DNA from: Hormiphora californensis | Lineage: Eukaryota; Ctenophora; Tentaculata; Cydippida; Pleurobrachiidae | DNA length: 64,000 nt | Reading direction: 5' to 3' | Assembly: GCA_020137815.1 (NCBI GenBank) | Contig: CM035353.1 | Coordinates: forward strand, 5,336,733-5,400,732 | Shown here: positions 55,801 to 64,000 of the stretch, one piece after another | How the letters are laid out: each line of letters opens with the position of its first letter | Numbering within the stretch: position 1 is the first letter of the stretch | Notes under the pieces: model-generated | What the model saw: only the letters and a program-made list of their open reading frames with translations | What the model was told of the DNA's origin: nothing | Databases searched by the model: none | Made by a program: the position numbers and the translations under genes

Positions 55801-58800
55801 AACAAACCCTCCCTTTGTTTCCAGTTGCAGTATGAGATTGTTACTATTTACAGTCCTATGTTGCCTGTTTTCAAGCTATTTCCTCATAGAGATACCGTGT
55901 GGGGCAATAAAAAGTCCCCCCCCAAGTCTACCATAGTTCCAGATATTGTGGAGTTCTAAAATTTGGTACAGTAACTCTATGAGACAAATAAATAACTTGA
56001 CCAAAGTTTCAGACCTCTAGCTCAAAATTCATTTTTTTGATCGAAATGAACATTGTCATTCATTCCAGGAAAAATATTTACGGTCCAAAATTTAGCCAAT
56101 TATGCTTGGCTATCGATAAGCTTTCCAATGTGACCGAGATCAGTTAAATTAGACAACCACAAGAGATACAGTGTCATGTTTCCTAAAGTGAGTCAGGTCA
56201 TGTGATCCTCACCGAATCGTTGAGTGTTCAGTATTGCGAATCGTGATCGGAGAATCACGGCTGCTAATGAGGGCCAGGGATGACGATGCTGATTGGTCAT
56301 GCGATCTGCAGCTCTTTGATAATTGTCCTCTTTCCTCGAATCACATCACCCTGAATTGGTACACATACCTCATTAGCGGCCGTGATACGAGATTCCCCTG
56401 CCCCTTGGCCCAAGGGGTGGACTTTTTAATGCCCCACACGGTATAATTATATTCAATGTTTGGTGAATGGGATCCAGCCGCCCGGGGAGCCTATACTAGA
56501 CTCTCCTTCAAACAATATGAAATTAATTTTACTCAATTAAGGCATTGATAAAATCATATTATGAACGGTATAATAATAATAATAATAGCAGCATTTGTAT
56601 ACACGCTCATACCATATAGGTTACTAGAATTAAAACCTAGATATCTACACGGCGATCAGAGCGGTTCACCATTGCTCATATAAAGTGTCCAAACTAAATA
56701 GTCCATAAAATATAGTCCAAATTACAAATTGTCCCGGCCTAGCTCAACACACAATCACACAACCTCACTGATCATCAACCACCGACTCCTCCACTTTCCC
56801 TCCCCTGATGAAAAAGGTCTTGTCCGGAAACTCAGCCCTTTTCCCTTTCAATTGCTCCACTAGTGTCCTTCTCGCTGCCCTCTCTTCAGGAGTCCTATCT
56901 GGTGCCAAATAAACCTTTCAAATGTTTCACTCCTCCTCAGTCGAGACTTGTGTTCCAACACAAATCTTCTGGTATCACTATTCTTGAACACCAGCTTCAC
57001 AGGCCTGTTGGTTCCATCAACAAACCTCCCTAAGCGGTAGCACGACTTAATCTCCGTCATTTCAAACTCCCAGCTTTTCATCATGTGACCTATCTGAGTC
57101 TTCAAGTCACTCTCCTGCTCCTCCTTGCTGTCTGCTAAACCATAACCCACCAGATTGCACAACTTGTCTTCTGTAGCAGTAGATATAGCGGTGCGAATAC
57201 GCTGCGGGGCAAGAGCAGTGTCACACTCTCTCAGCAGAACAGTAGAAAATGATCTTATCTCCTGTTCAGCAGTGGACTGTACAGCAGAGATCTCTTCATC
57301 TCTTTTCTCCAGCAGCTGACACTGTAGCTTCACAAGTCTGTCCTGGGCCTCCACTAATGATCTCTGTGCTGTGATGAGCTCCTCTTGACACTGTATAATT
57401 CTCCTCTCGTACTCCTCAACATCAACACTAAGGTGATCCAATAGTGGGTAGCACCTTTCAACCAGCAGATGACAAGCCTTCTCTGCAAAATCAGCCAATT
57501 CCTTCTTATTCGCAGATGTAGTAATCCTATCTTTGCTCGGACACTTCAAGTTGTCCCATACACCAGGTGCTAAATTCTTCGGAAAAACGCCCAATGAACC
57601 ACAATGCCTGTATAATTCTCCTACAAGGCCAAATATCTCACTCCTCACATCTTCAATAACTCTCCTGGACAATTTCTCATCACTATTCACACGTAGTCTG
57701 TCCTTGAAGCTGTTGCTAGAAGCTGTGCTCATGGCGAGGTGAGCACAGGGTGAGATAGATATCCCACAGTTAGAGAGATCAGGTCACAATTCAGAGATAA
57801 GAGAGAAGCAAAACTGTAACGTAAGCTGGAACAAAGCGACACTTCAAAACTTTCACTCTCAAATTAATTTGTTTAAAGTAGTGTTGAAAAGTTTGAAATA
57901 AACCTGGGTTTATTTGTATAAAGCGGGATTGTTCGAACTCCGTAACTCATCCATTTCCCAAATATAACAACATCCAGGAATAGTTTAAACCAAATTAGGA
58001 ACAACCACAAACAAAACATACAATTAGTGGATTACAAATGAAATACAAATGGTTTACATAACTGTTTAAACCTACTATGCATTCAGGGTAAGAAAAGAAG
58101 GGTAAACCGAGTCCTTGATGCTCCTGTTGTACTCGAGGTAGAAGATCCCCGACCTAAATTCCCCTCCCCTTCCTCGCCATTCTACCGCCCCTCCTCCCGT
58201 GGTGTAAGTGTATGCATTCTGTTTCTGTATAATCGAGAAAAACAATTATATACAACTCCAAATAGTTTGATACAGTCGGACCCCGATTTACCGGGAGGAT
58301 AAACTTCTCCCAAATAGGAAATTAGGAAATAGAAAACAGTTTTTGACCCCGATAATCGACCCCCTAATTATCAATTAGGGCCATCATCATCATACCTCAT
58401 CCGTTGAGTACGAGGATATGTACAGTGCAAGTGAAGAAGATGATGACACTACCGACCTTCGTGGATACAAACTTAGCCCATCTTCCCTGTGAGTACCTAT
58501 AATCTATATAATGTGTCTACATATATAATAGCGCCTAGCACAATCTTGGTCGCGCACGGTGTCTATGTCACCAACTACAAACCCGATCTGAGTTCAACTC
58601 AGAATCCCATTCTTTTTATTCCTGCTCGTCGCCTCCTGATCTACCTATTTGGGAGCGCCGGTGAATTCCTTCCTAGCCTCTCTATCTCATCAAACTTCTT
58701 TTTTTCATTTTTTTGGGATCAGCGCTTTTCTAACTTATTTAGTTGTGCGTAATACTATGTTCTACCGTCAAGACATGCAGCAGGAACGGCAAATTTATGC

Positions 58801-61103
58801 CATGTCCAGCTGCGACAGACCCCATTTTGAATTCCGGGGCGCCAGACAGACTATTCTGAATATTAAACGGTGCATTAAGGAGGTGTACAATCGTTCGATT
58901 TCCGCAATTTTAACTTGTCTACAAAATAATGATCATTATGATCATTATGAAGATCAACTACAAGCTGCAGTTGCACGACCTGTCATATTTACTGTCTACA
59001 TATACTCTCTACATATACGATATATCTCTCTGCAGAGCATTGCAGCTTGGCCCTATACAGTCGGACCCCGATTTACCGGGCCCCGATTTGCCGAGAGGAT
59101 AAACTTTGCCCAAATATCCCGTTAAATCGGGGTCCGACTGACTATATGTGCACGAGAACCGCGGTCAGAGAACTGGCCTGAGTCATGTCAGCCTGACAGA
59201 TATATACATATCTACATTTGTCTACTTTGTTACATTTGTCTACATATACGGGATAGTATCCACATGCCACTGGATATACCCTGTTTTTACATTTAACGTT
59301 GAGCTTTTCACCGATTTTATCATTTTAGTTGTCCGCCACGTAGGGACAGTCTGGACAGTGATCTGGATTCCACTTTGAAACGGGACTGCAGCCTTACCGG
59401 TAAGTGTATTGAACAACTCATATGCATTATGCACTCATTTGACATTACCTGGACCTATTAATTTCCTTCTTTTGGGAGTGTCGGTTTTGGGGAAACCCTA
59501 TCGATTTATCACGACTTTCGTCGATGCGATATGGTCGACACAATGGTCACTTAGAGTGCTCGTGAGTGACATGGCCTTTTCCACGTGTAAGTATTTCCAG
59601 AGCACATGAGCGGTCATCATGATTGGCCCACGCCAGATGTTGATCCCTCAATGGCTAAACTGAATGAAGACTTTGATATGGCCCTTCCTAACCCTCTGGA
59701 GTTTAGTTTTCCTTCACGACCTGTTCCTGGTGTTAACACTACCCAAGGTACATGCAATAATCATTAAAGTGGGGGGTTGTGACTGAACCTCAGGTTCAAG
59801 TGGCGACTCTTATTATACCGAATGTTACATTGCTTGAAAATTTCCCTGAAATTTAGGAATTAGACGACAGACGTCGAGACGCGTCCCTGAACCCCGCAAT
59901 AGCTCTATGTAGATTGTAGGGCTAGATAATCACGACCAGAAACTGAGGTTCAGGCACGACTATTTTCCTTCGTACTAGGTTATGCAGTAGGTCATGTGTT
60001 ATCATGTTTTTTTTCAGAAGAGGCACAGCCAAGTAAGAATGCAGCCATTAACTTGGTTAACAGTGCTCATATTGTCAGCAACAAGACAGCCGGTACCAAC
60101 TTCGGTAACCAGGGTAGTACTCAAGGTAACCATGGTAACCAGGGCAGTACTCAAGGTAACCATGGTAACCAGGGTCACTCCATATTTTCTGCTGTAAACG
60201 GGGTTATGAGACAGCAACGTTCTTCTGTGACTTTTGCTCCTGATCCTTTAAAGAAAAAGGTAAAATATTCTCAAATAAGTTTACCAAAATCTTGATCATT
60301 CGTTATTGAATGCATACATATATATATATATATTCAAGTAGCGATAAAAAGCAAATAATCAATAAATAATTGACAATTAATAATTAATTAAATTCACCTC
60401 AGTTGTCGTTGCCCACCACCCCCGAGGAATCTTCTGGATCGGTTGACACTCTTGACACAGTCCGCTCAGGAGGGGGGAAGAATCTCATCTCTTTCAAAGC
60501 GCTTGTTAATGTTGCCAGGTATAATAATGGTGCTATAATAGGTTGAACTAGGTAATGGTGCTATAGGTTGAACTAGGTAATGTTGCTACTAGGTTACTAG
60601 GTAATGTTGCTATGTAATGTTGTCATAGATATGTCATGTTATGATTTACAGATTACAGTTTTATCTACTATTATACTGTCTAACATTATACAGGTTTCTA
60701 GTGACACCTGCAGGTGCACCTACGGGCATGTACGACAACAAGAAGCGAGCCTCTAGCTGGAAATACAAGTGAGCATTATTTCTAGAACTATACCTTTTGA
60801 ATATGTCATTGTTCTAAAATATCTCATGTGTACAGATTTAGAATTTAGATCAGTATTTGAATAACCACTATAACCTTAAGTTCTAAATTTTCTTGATAGG
60901 CCACACAACTGATCATATGATACACACAATATAATTGTTACTCTTTCAGTGGCAAGCATTATCCACGGGACGCTTTCCAGCGGCGAATGCAGGGTGCAAG
61001 GTTTCTGGTGAATTCTCATGGCAGGAAATATTTGGTGGTAAACAAGGCTAAGAGGGACACATCCTTCAAACCATACCACAAGTGCAGCAACTACCTTGAC
61101 TGG
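52899..61103 (+). CDS. Uncharacterised multi-exon protein, host of nested genes (partial)
   Basis: Eleven exons with GT..AG sites and consistent phases: 52899-52956, 53127-53166, 53416-53592, 53768-53868, 58379-58488, 59329-59399, 59601-59747, 60018-60259, 60403-60518, 60694-60768, 60950-61103. Together about 430 codons with no frame break. The first two thirds is disordered: a DHLxxMVTxxPP duplication, an acidic EYEDMYSASEEDDD patch, and a GNQGSTQGNHGNQGSTQGNH repeat. The last third looks folded and basic (LISFKALVNVARFLVTPAGA; KRASSWKYNGKHYPRDAFQR; ARFLVNSHGRKYLVV; KPYHKCSNYLDW). There is no signal peptide or membrane helix in these exons, so it is probably intracellular. Start and true C-terminus are not fixed; a further exon 63132-63187 would join in phase. 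The 4.5-kb intron 53869-58378 contains the antisense lectin gene and a LINE fragment. Family not recognised. Confidence 0.75.
52981..53032. mobile_element. CCTGAACCTCAGG MITE, family 2, one-ended fragment
   Basis: gggggaaacagtcgtgactg and the following aacctcaggtt match the left terminus of copies b and e. No matching right end within 300 bp. It lies in the intron right after the 52899-52956 exon. Confidence 0.65.
54119..55647 (-). CDS. Secreted protein with two C-type lectin-like domains (357 aa, 5 exons)
   Basis: Extracellular recognition-type protein. Exons 55647-55471, 55405-55215, 55094-54997, 54850-54673, 54548-54119; all junctions GT..AG, phases consistent, no frame break. Signal peptide MPHLLLLLLVLTGAVV. 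A short linker with an NLS glycosylation site precedes domain 1 (about residues 60-210): C69, WTWAGLR at 117-123, DWQWSNGENPGD, then two further Cys pairs. Domain 2 (about 215-357): AKEHCETAGLTLAKI, the hallmark WIWLGGTDLN at 276-285, EWEWVDDG, and terminal CQC. WIGL-type motifs and paired Cys define the fold. Classical EPN/QPD and WND calcium-sugar residues are not clear, so carbohydrate binding is uncertain; domain 2 looks short of residues at its Cys-terminal loop. The whole gene lies antisense inside an intron of 52899-61103. The intron before exon 5 carries a duplicate acceptor. Confidence 0.9.
54548..54632 (-). repeat. Duplicated acceptor and exon start before lectin exon 5
   Basis: The genuine ctatattatag / tatcaccatcaaaacacc (AG at 54549) is preceded 68 bp upstream by atcactatag / tatcaccaataaaacacc (AG at 54617). 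The intervening bases are tatagttac repeats. Use of the upstream copy shifts the frame to a stop within domain 2. Confidence 0.8.
55893..56443. mobile_element. Inverted-repeat element (TACCGTGTGGGGC), about 550 bp
   Basis: taccgtgtggggcaataaaa at 55893 and ttaatgccccacacggta ending 56443 are inverted, with TA at each edge. A second inner inverted pair lies at 56235-56276 and 56368-56396 (atcacggctgctaatgagg against cctcattagcggccgtgat). No transposase; short ORFs only. Confidence 0.75.
56765..57732 (-). mobile_element. LINE ORF1-like protein fragment, one frame break
   Basis: Open from the ATG at 57732 (MSTASSNSFKDRLRV) for 290 codons. A helical, Gln/Glu-rich central region (EEYERRIIQCQEELITAQRS) gives a coiled coil. 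Next comes CYRLGRFVDGTNRPVKLVF with DTRRFVLEHKSRLRR, matching the RNA-binding style of non-LTR retrotransposon ORF1 (RLG...RPVxLxF...R..VL...LR). A frame change near 56918 leads into VYLAPDRTPEERAARRTLVE and a stop at 56765; that tail (PDxTPxER) is characteristic of the same ORF1 class. No endonuclease or reverse transcriptase ORF is found nearby. Likely a truncated retroelement or a decayed host copy. Confidence 0.7.
57733..58270. other. Upstream flank of the ORF1-like segment
   Basis: No gene supported. It may hold the 5' UTR of the retroelement. 57830-57990 carries short gtttaaa/ttgaaa words; nothing else stands out. Confidence 0.35.
58271..58345. mobile_element. Pogo/Tigger-like MITE, truncated
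   Basis: Starts tacagtcggaccccgattta-ccggg and runs into gaccccgata, but the right terminus is missing. It sits 30-100 bp upstream of the acceptor for the exon at 58379. Confidence 0.7.
59055..59141. mobile_element. Pogo/Tigger-like MITE, short copy
   Basis: tacagtcggaccccgattta at the left, ttaaatcggggtccgactga at the right; about 85 bp. Nearly only the two inverted ends remain. It lies in the intron before the exon at 59329. Confidence 0.8.
59771..59972. mobile_element. CCTGAACCTCAGG MITE, family 2, copy e
   Basis: gtgactgaacctcaggttca and aactgaggttcaggcacgac are inverted across about 200 bp, with an internal gacgacagacgtcgagacg hairpin. It lies in the intron between the 59601 and 60018 exons. 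Confidence 0.75.
60505..60625 (+). repeat. Tandem repeat derived from a splice donor region
   Basis: The exon end aatgttgccag / gtataataatggtgctata is followed by three diverged copies: ctag/gtaatggtgctata, ctag/gtaatgttgctac and ctag/gtaatgttgctat. Each has an AG/GTAAT donor-like core. Unit about 22-28 bp. Confidence 0.55.
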
Positions 61104-61119
61104 GTAAGAATGGGGGAGG

Positions 61120-61474
61120 GGTAGGGGCAGGGGCAGGGGCAGGGGCAGGGGCAGGGGCAGGGGCAGGGGCAGGGGCAGGGGCAGGGGCAGGGGCAGGGGC
61201 AGGGCAGGGGCAGGGGCAGGGGCAGGGGCAGGGGCAGGGGCAGGGGCAGGGGCAGGGGCAGGGGCAGGGGCAGGGGCAGGGGCAGGGGCAGGGGCAGGGG
61301 CAGGGGCAGGGGCAGGGGCAGGGGCAGGGGCAGGGGCAGGGGCAGGGGCAGGGGCAGGGGCAGGGGCAGGGGCAGGGGCAGGGGCAGGGGCAGGGGCAGG
61401 GGCAGGGGCAGGGGCAGGGGCAGGGGCAGGGGCAGGGGCAGGGGCAGGGGCAGGGGCAGGGGCAGGGGCAGGGG
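61120..61474 (+). repeat. (GGGGCA)n hexanucleotide array, about 355 bp
   Basis: Nearly perfect ggggca repeats with one 1-bp deletion at about 61201-61205 that shifts the register. It lies 16 bp beyond the donor at 61104. The strand has closely spaced G4 runs, so quadruplex formation is plausible. Ala-Pro and Cys-Pro ORFs on the other strand are artefacts. Confidence 0.95.
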
Positions 61475-62134
61475 GAGGAGGGGGATATTGTGTAGCTATC
61501 ATACCGCATTTTATATCATATAAAGGAGCCAAGCACGCTCTGTGAGGGTTCGGTAGATCCAGTATTATAATATTTAACTCACGGGGAAACTAGCCTGGCC
61601 ATAGTAATTTACCACACCGGTGTGGTAAATTACTATGGTTTAGAAATACCCCCCCGATGTGGGAAACTATAGCAGCTGTGTCGAGGTCTTGCTTTATATC
61701 ATTTTCATCTTCAGTAGGTATACTGCATTACATGTGGTGATTTGAGAACCAACATTTTCCGTTATTGAGATCGCTTGGTTAAATAGTTTAGGTTTACACC
61801 TCTTGCACTTTCATTGTATGCAGAGTTAGTGCTGGGTTTTTATTGACGGGCTATGACTGTAGCTTTTTCAGTGTTCATACCGTATTTTATTTCATAAATC
61901 AAGTAGTTATCTATCTATAAAACACGAGTCAGTCAAGGATGGCCCGATGGCAGTATTTTGATGCCTGTTGAAGCTGAATGTGCCAGTTCTATTTACTTTA
62001 ATTAGTCTGGTCCTCTATGTCAGTCACATGTGAATTCAAGTTAATAATTCGAATTATGAGTTGTGTGAAACTATGATATTTACAACCATGCATCTTTACA
62101 CAACCATAAAGAATTGCTGATAACACTAGTGCTG
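61475..62134. other. Intergenic or intronic, with a 40-bp perfect palindrome
   Basis: 61599-61638 is a perfect 40-bp palindrome centred on accggt (ccatagtaatttaccacacc and its complement). Otherwise no exon or element was identified. Confidence 0.6.
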
Positions 62135-62300
62135 CTTGTAGTCGCATTACCGTAATGGAAATACAGTAATGAGACGCACACTTTGCATAACACGCGGCAA
62201 AAAGTGCATGTTTTCAGCATGTACTAGCACCCTGATTGGCCACGGCTGCGCGTCGTCTTACTGTATCTCCGTTTTCCATTACCGTTTTCCCACTACAAGC
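62135..62300. mobile_element. MITE with inverted gcttgtagt ends
   Basis: gcttgtagtcgcattaccgt at 62135 and acggtttt...ctacaagc ending 62300 are inverted, as are tacagtaatgagacgc and gcgtcgtcttactgta. About 165 bp, no ORF. Confidence 0.75.
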
Positions 62301-63103
62301 GACCGTGTAAACTTAAAAGATGCACTATCAGATTACCAATAGAGCGTACGGTACATTCTTTATGAGCTAGACTATTGTCCAGTGTTGTATGAACTACACA
62401 TGGTTTCATGTGATATTGGAGCGAGTATTAAGTCAGACCCGTTGTACTATAATACTCAGTTATCATACTTACAATAATTCACAAATCAGTAATTACAAAA
62501 CTCATAATTCGAATAATTAACTATAGAATTCACATATTTCGATTCTCGAATGATTATAACATAAATCATCTAAACAGCTAAATTAGATTGTGATTGTTTG
62601 CAAAAGCTATGATCTGTCCAGTGCGTAGTTTTACACGTGTGCACATTGTTTGTGTATTATGATTGAAAATATGTTGTCCTTTGTTCATCGCGTCTGCCAA
62701 CACTGCAAAAATCGTGCGGGAAAGTGGGAAGTGTCCTAGCGCTACAAATGACAGACCTGAATACCTTAGTGAGCTATGCTCAAGACAATGACCCCGATGA
62801 CAGACGGTACCACTTGAGCCAGGCGCCTTCGGGGCGCAGTACAGTCGAACAAAACCAAACAAAACATCGTTCATTGAGAATATTTTGTCCTTTGTTCATC
62901 CCCGATCTGATTCAAACATAAAGCCCACGTGTTTGCGTGTACACATAAATCGAACTTGATAATACATGGTATAATCCAACGTATGATTTATTATACCATC
63001 TCGAAATATCTGCATTTATCCATTATCATTTGATTTTGTGCTCGTGTGGTTTTGTTCGAGCTAATCCACACACGTTATGTTCAATCGCTGCTATAGCACT
63101 GAC

Positions 63104-63110
63104 TATATAA
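63104..63110 (+). promoter_or_regulatory. TATA-box candidate
   Basis: tatataa followed by a GC-rich ggggtgcc, 36 bases before an ATG at 63146 that opens MGLEPRVLYHPNPK. Spacing suits a start site near 63135. Conflict: the same stretch could be intron, with an acceptor (acatcag) ending at 63131. Confidence 0.35.
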
Positions 63111-63131
63111 GGGGTGCCAGGGAGACATCAG

Positions 63132-63564
63132 CTGAGGAATGTAATATGGGACTGGAGCCAAGGGTTTTATACCATCCAAATCCAAAGGTAAGTGTCATGC
63201 CTCAAAAACTGCTTATTTTCAATAAATATATAGCGTCTGCTTAAATCAATGAAGCAAAAAATGTTTTCCGTCTGGTATAATATGATATTGGAGCTAGTCG
63301 ATTGGGAGGGGCTTCTATGGACCATATAGTTTCACGTGGATTGTTCTTTGTTCATCGTTGCAGCTAAACCAATCACTGCACTGGCAAGTGTCCCGTGGGG
63401 AGTCTGGGTGCACAGCCTCCAGCATTAAAAAACATCCCCAGTTTTATTATCATGATACCATCAATGGGATGACCATCCAGGGTTCAAATCCCTGTCAGAG
63501 CATTGGCCTGACAGTCAAATCAAGTCTCTCTTTTCTGTATTCTTTTGGTCTTTTGATCTTATAG
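63132..63564 (+). CDS. Possible small gene, or further exon of the upstream gene
   Basis: Two competing readings. (1) A short gene: exon 63146-63187 (MGLEPRVLYHPNPK) joined in phase 0 to 63364-63564 (LNQSLHWQVSRGESGCTASS and on), 80 aa, ending in a hydrophobic stretch. (2) Exon 63132-63187 read LRNVIWDWSQGFYTIQIQ, joined in phase to LDW of the gene ending at 61103, then a stop in the next exon. The second exon contains a tRNA-like B box (gggttcaaatccc), which weakens its claim as coding. Neither reading is secure. Confidence 0.3.
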
Positions 63565-63729
63565 CTAGTTCCGTCGGAGCTGCAATAGCATGTATACATA
63601 TTATGCAAGCCATTGGCCATCAAACTATTAATTTCATTTGATACCATGGCATTTCTTGTGAATGTCGATAGGTTGAGTATTGGAGAGTCAGCGAGAGAAT
63701 TGGACAGAGAGGGAGAGATTTAAGAAGTT

Positions 63730-63737
<8 letters not shown>

Positions 63738-63790
<53 letters not shown>
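63738..63790. repeat. (GA)n microsatellite
   Basis: Pure ga run of about 50 bp inside a larger purine-rich block (63700-63830). Confidence 0.95.
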
Positions 63791-63793
<3 letters not shown>

Positions 63794-64000
63794 AGTGAGA
63801 GATAAAGGGAGATCAAGAGAGGGAGAGAGAGTGCAGACTGCTGCAGAGATCTTCATTTCCGGATAAATAGGTTTGATGCAATGGGGCATGTGTTATAATA
63901 TCCACTCATGAGAATTGTTTTGTACGACTGTCTACGTGTTTCAATACACACACATCAAGCATAGTTGTCTCCTTCTATGTGTCTTTTCTCTCTCTATCTC

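Noticed and set aside
60876-61532. Long Ala-Pro and Cys-Pro ORFs antisense to (GGGGCA)n
   Set aside because: Hexanucleotide repeat open in several frames; flanks do not look coding.
63440-63500. tRNA gene at the gggttcaaatccc word
   Set aside because: The T arm is perfect, but no matching 5' acceptor or anticodon arm is found.

Overview
This is eukaryotic, metazoan-like DNA. Genes are split by GT..AG introns with consistent phases. There is a rhodopsin-family GPCR, a secreted two-domain C-type lectin-like protein and a Ly6-like GPI-type surface protein. Intergenic space is full of long microsatellites and small inverted-repeat transposons. Nothing bacterial (operons, Shine-Dalgarno sites) is seen. 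The gene content fits an invertebrate, possibly an early-branching animal such as a sponge or cnidarian, but the phylum cannot be fixed from this window.

Layout. 0-7.4 kb: repeats, including about 1 kb of pure (TGAC)n. 7.4-13.5 kb (+): a 12-exon class A GPCR of about 598 aa. 13.9-23.5 kb: transposon-rich and gene-poor, with a TTAA-bounded giant foldback (17.6-18.9 kb), a second foldback (16.2-16.6 kb) and a MITE with a 9-bp target duplication carrying telomere-like repeats (20.0-20.6 kb). 23.6-25.3 kb (+): a Ly6-like gene. 26.0-41.1 kb (-): a giant, low-complexity, internally repetitive protein whose 5' half is broken by about fifteen frame changes. 41.8-42.6 kb (+): a 249-aa multi-pass membrane protein. 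43.9-48.5 kb (-): a head-to-tail cluster of tiny single-pass membrane proteins, most sharing the plan Met-Ser, one membrane helix, dense Cys-Cys blocks. 52.9-61.1 kb (+): a multi-exon uncharacterised protein whose 4.5-kb intron houses the antisense C-type lectin gene and a LINE ORF1-like fragment. 61.1-64 kb: minisatellite, palindrome and a possible TATA-driven small gene.

Two things stand out. First, at five introns in four unrelated genes (GPCR twice, Ly6-like, Cys-rich membrane gene C, lectin) the real 3' splice site together with the first bases of the exon has been tandemly copied back into the intron. Copies number from one to sixteen, and each would give a frame change or an early stop if used. 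A sixth intron shows a donor-side version. Second, the 43.9-48.5 kb cluster of 30-90 aa Cys-rich membrane proteins looks like a locally amplified, undescribed family.

Limits: all calls come from reading the sequence, without searches. Frame breaks may be real decay or uncorrected assembly indels.
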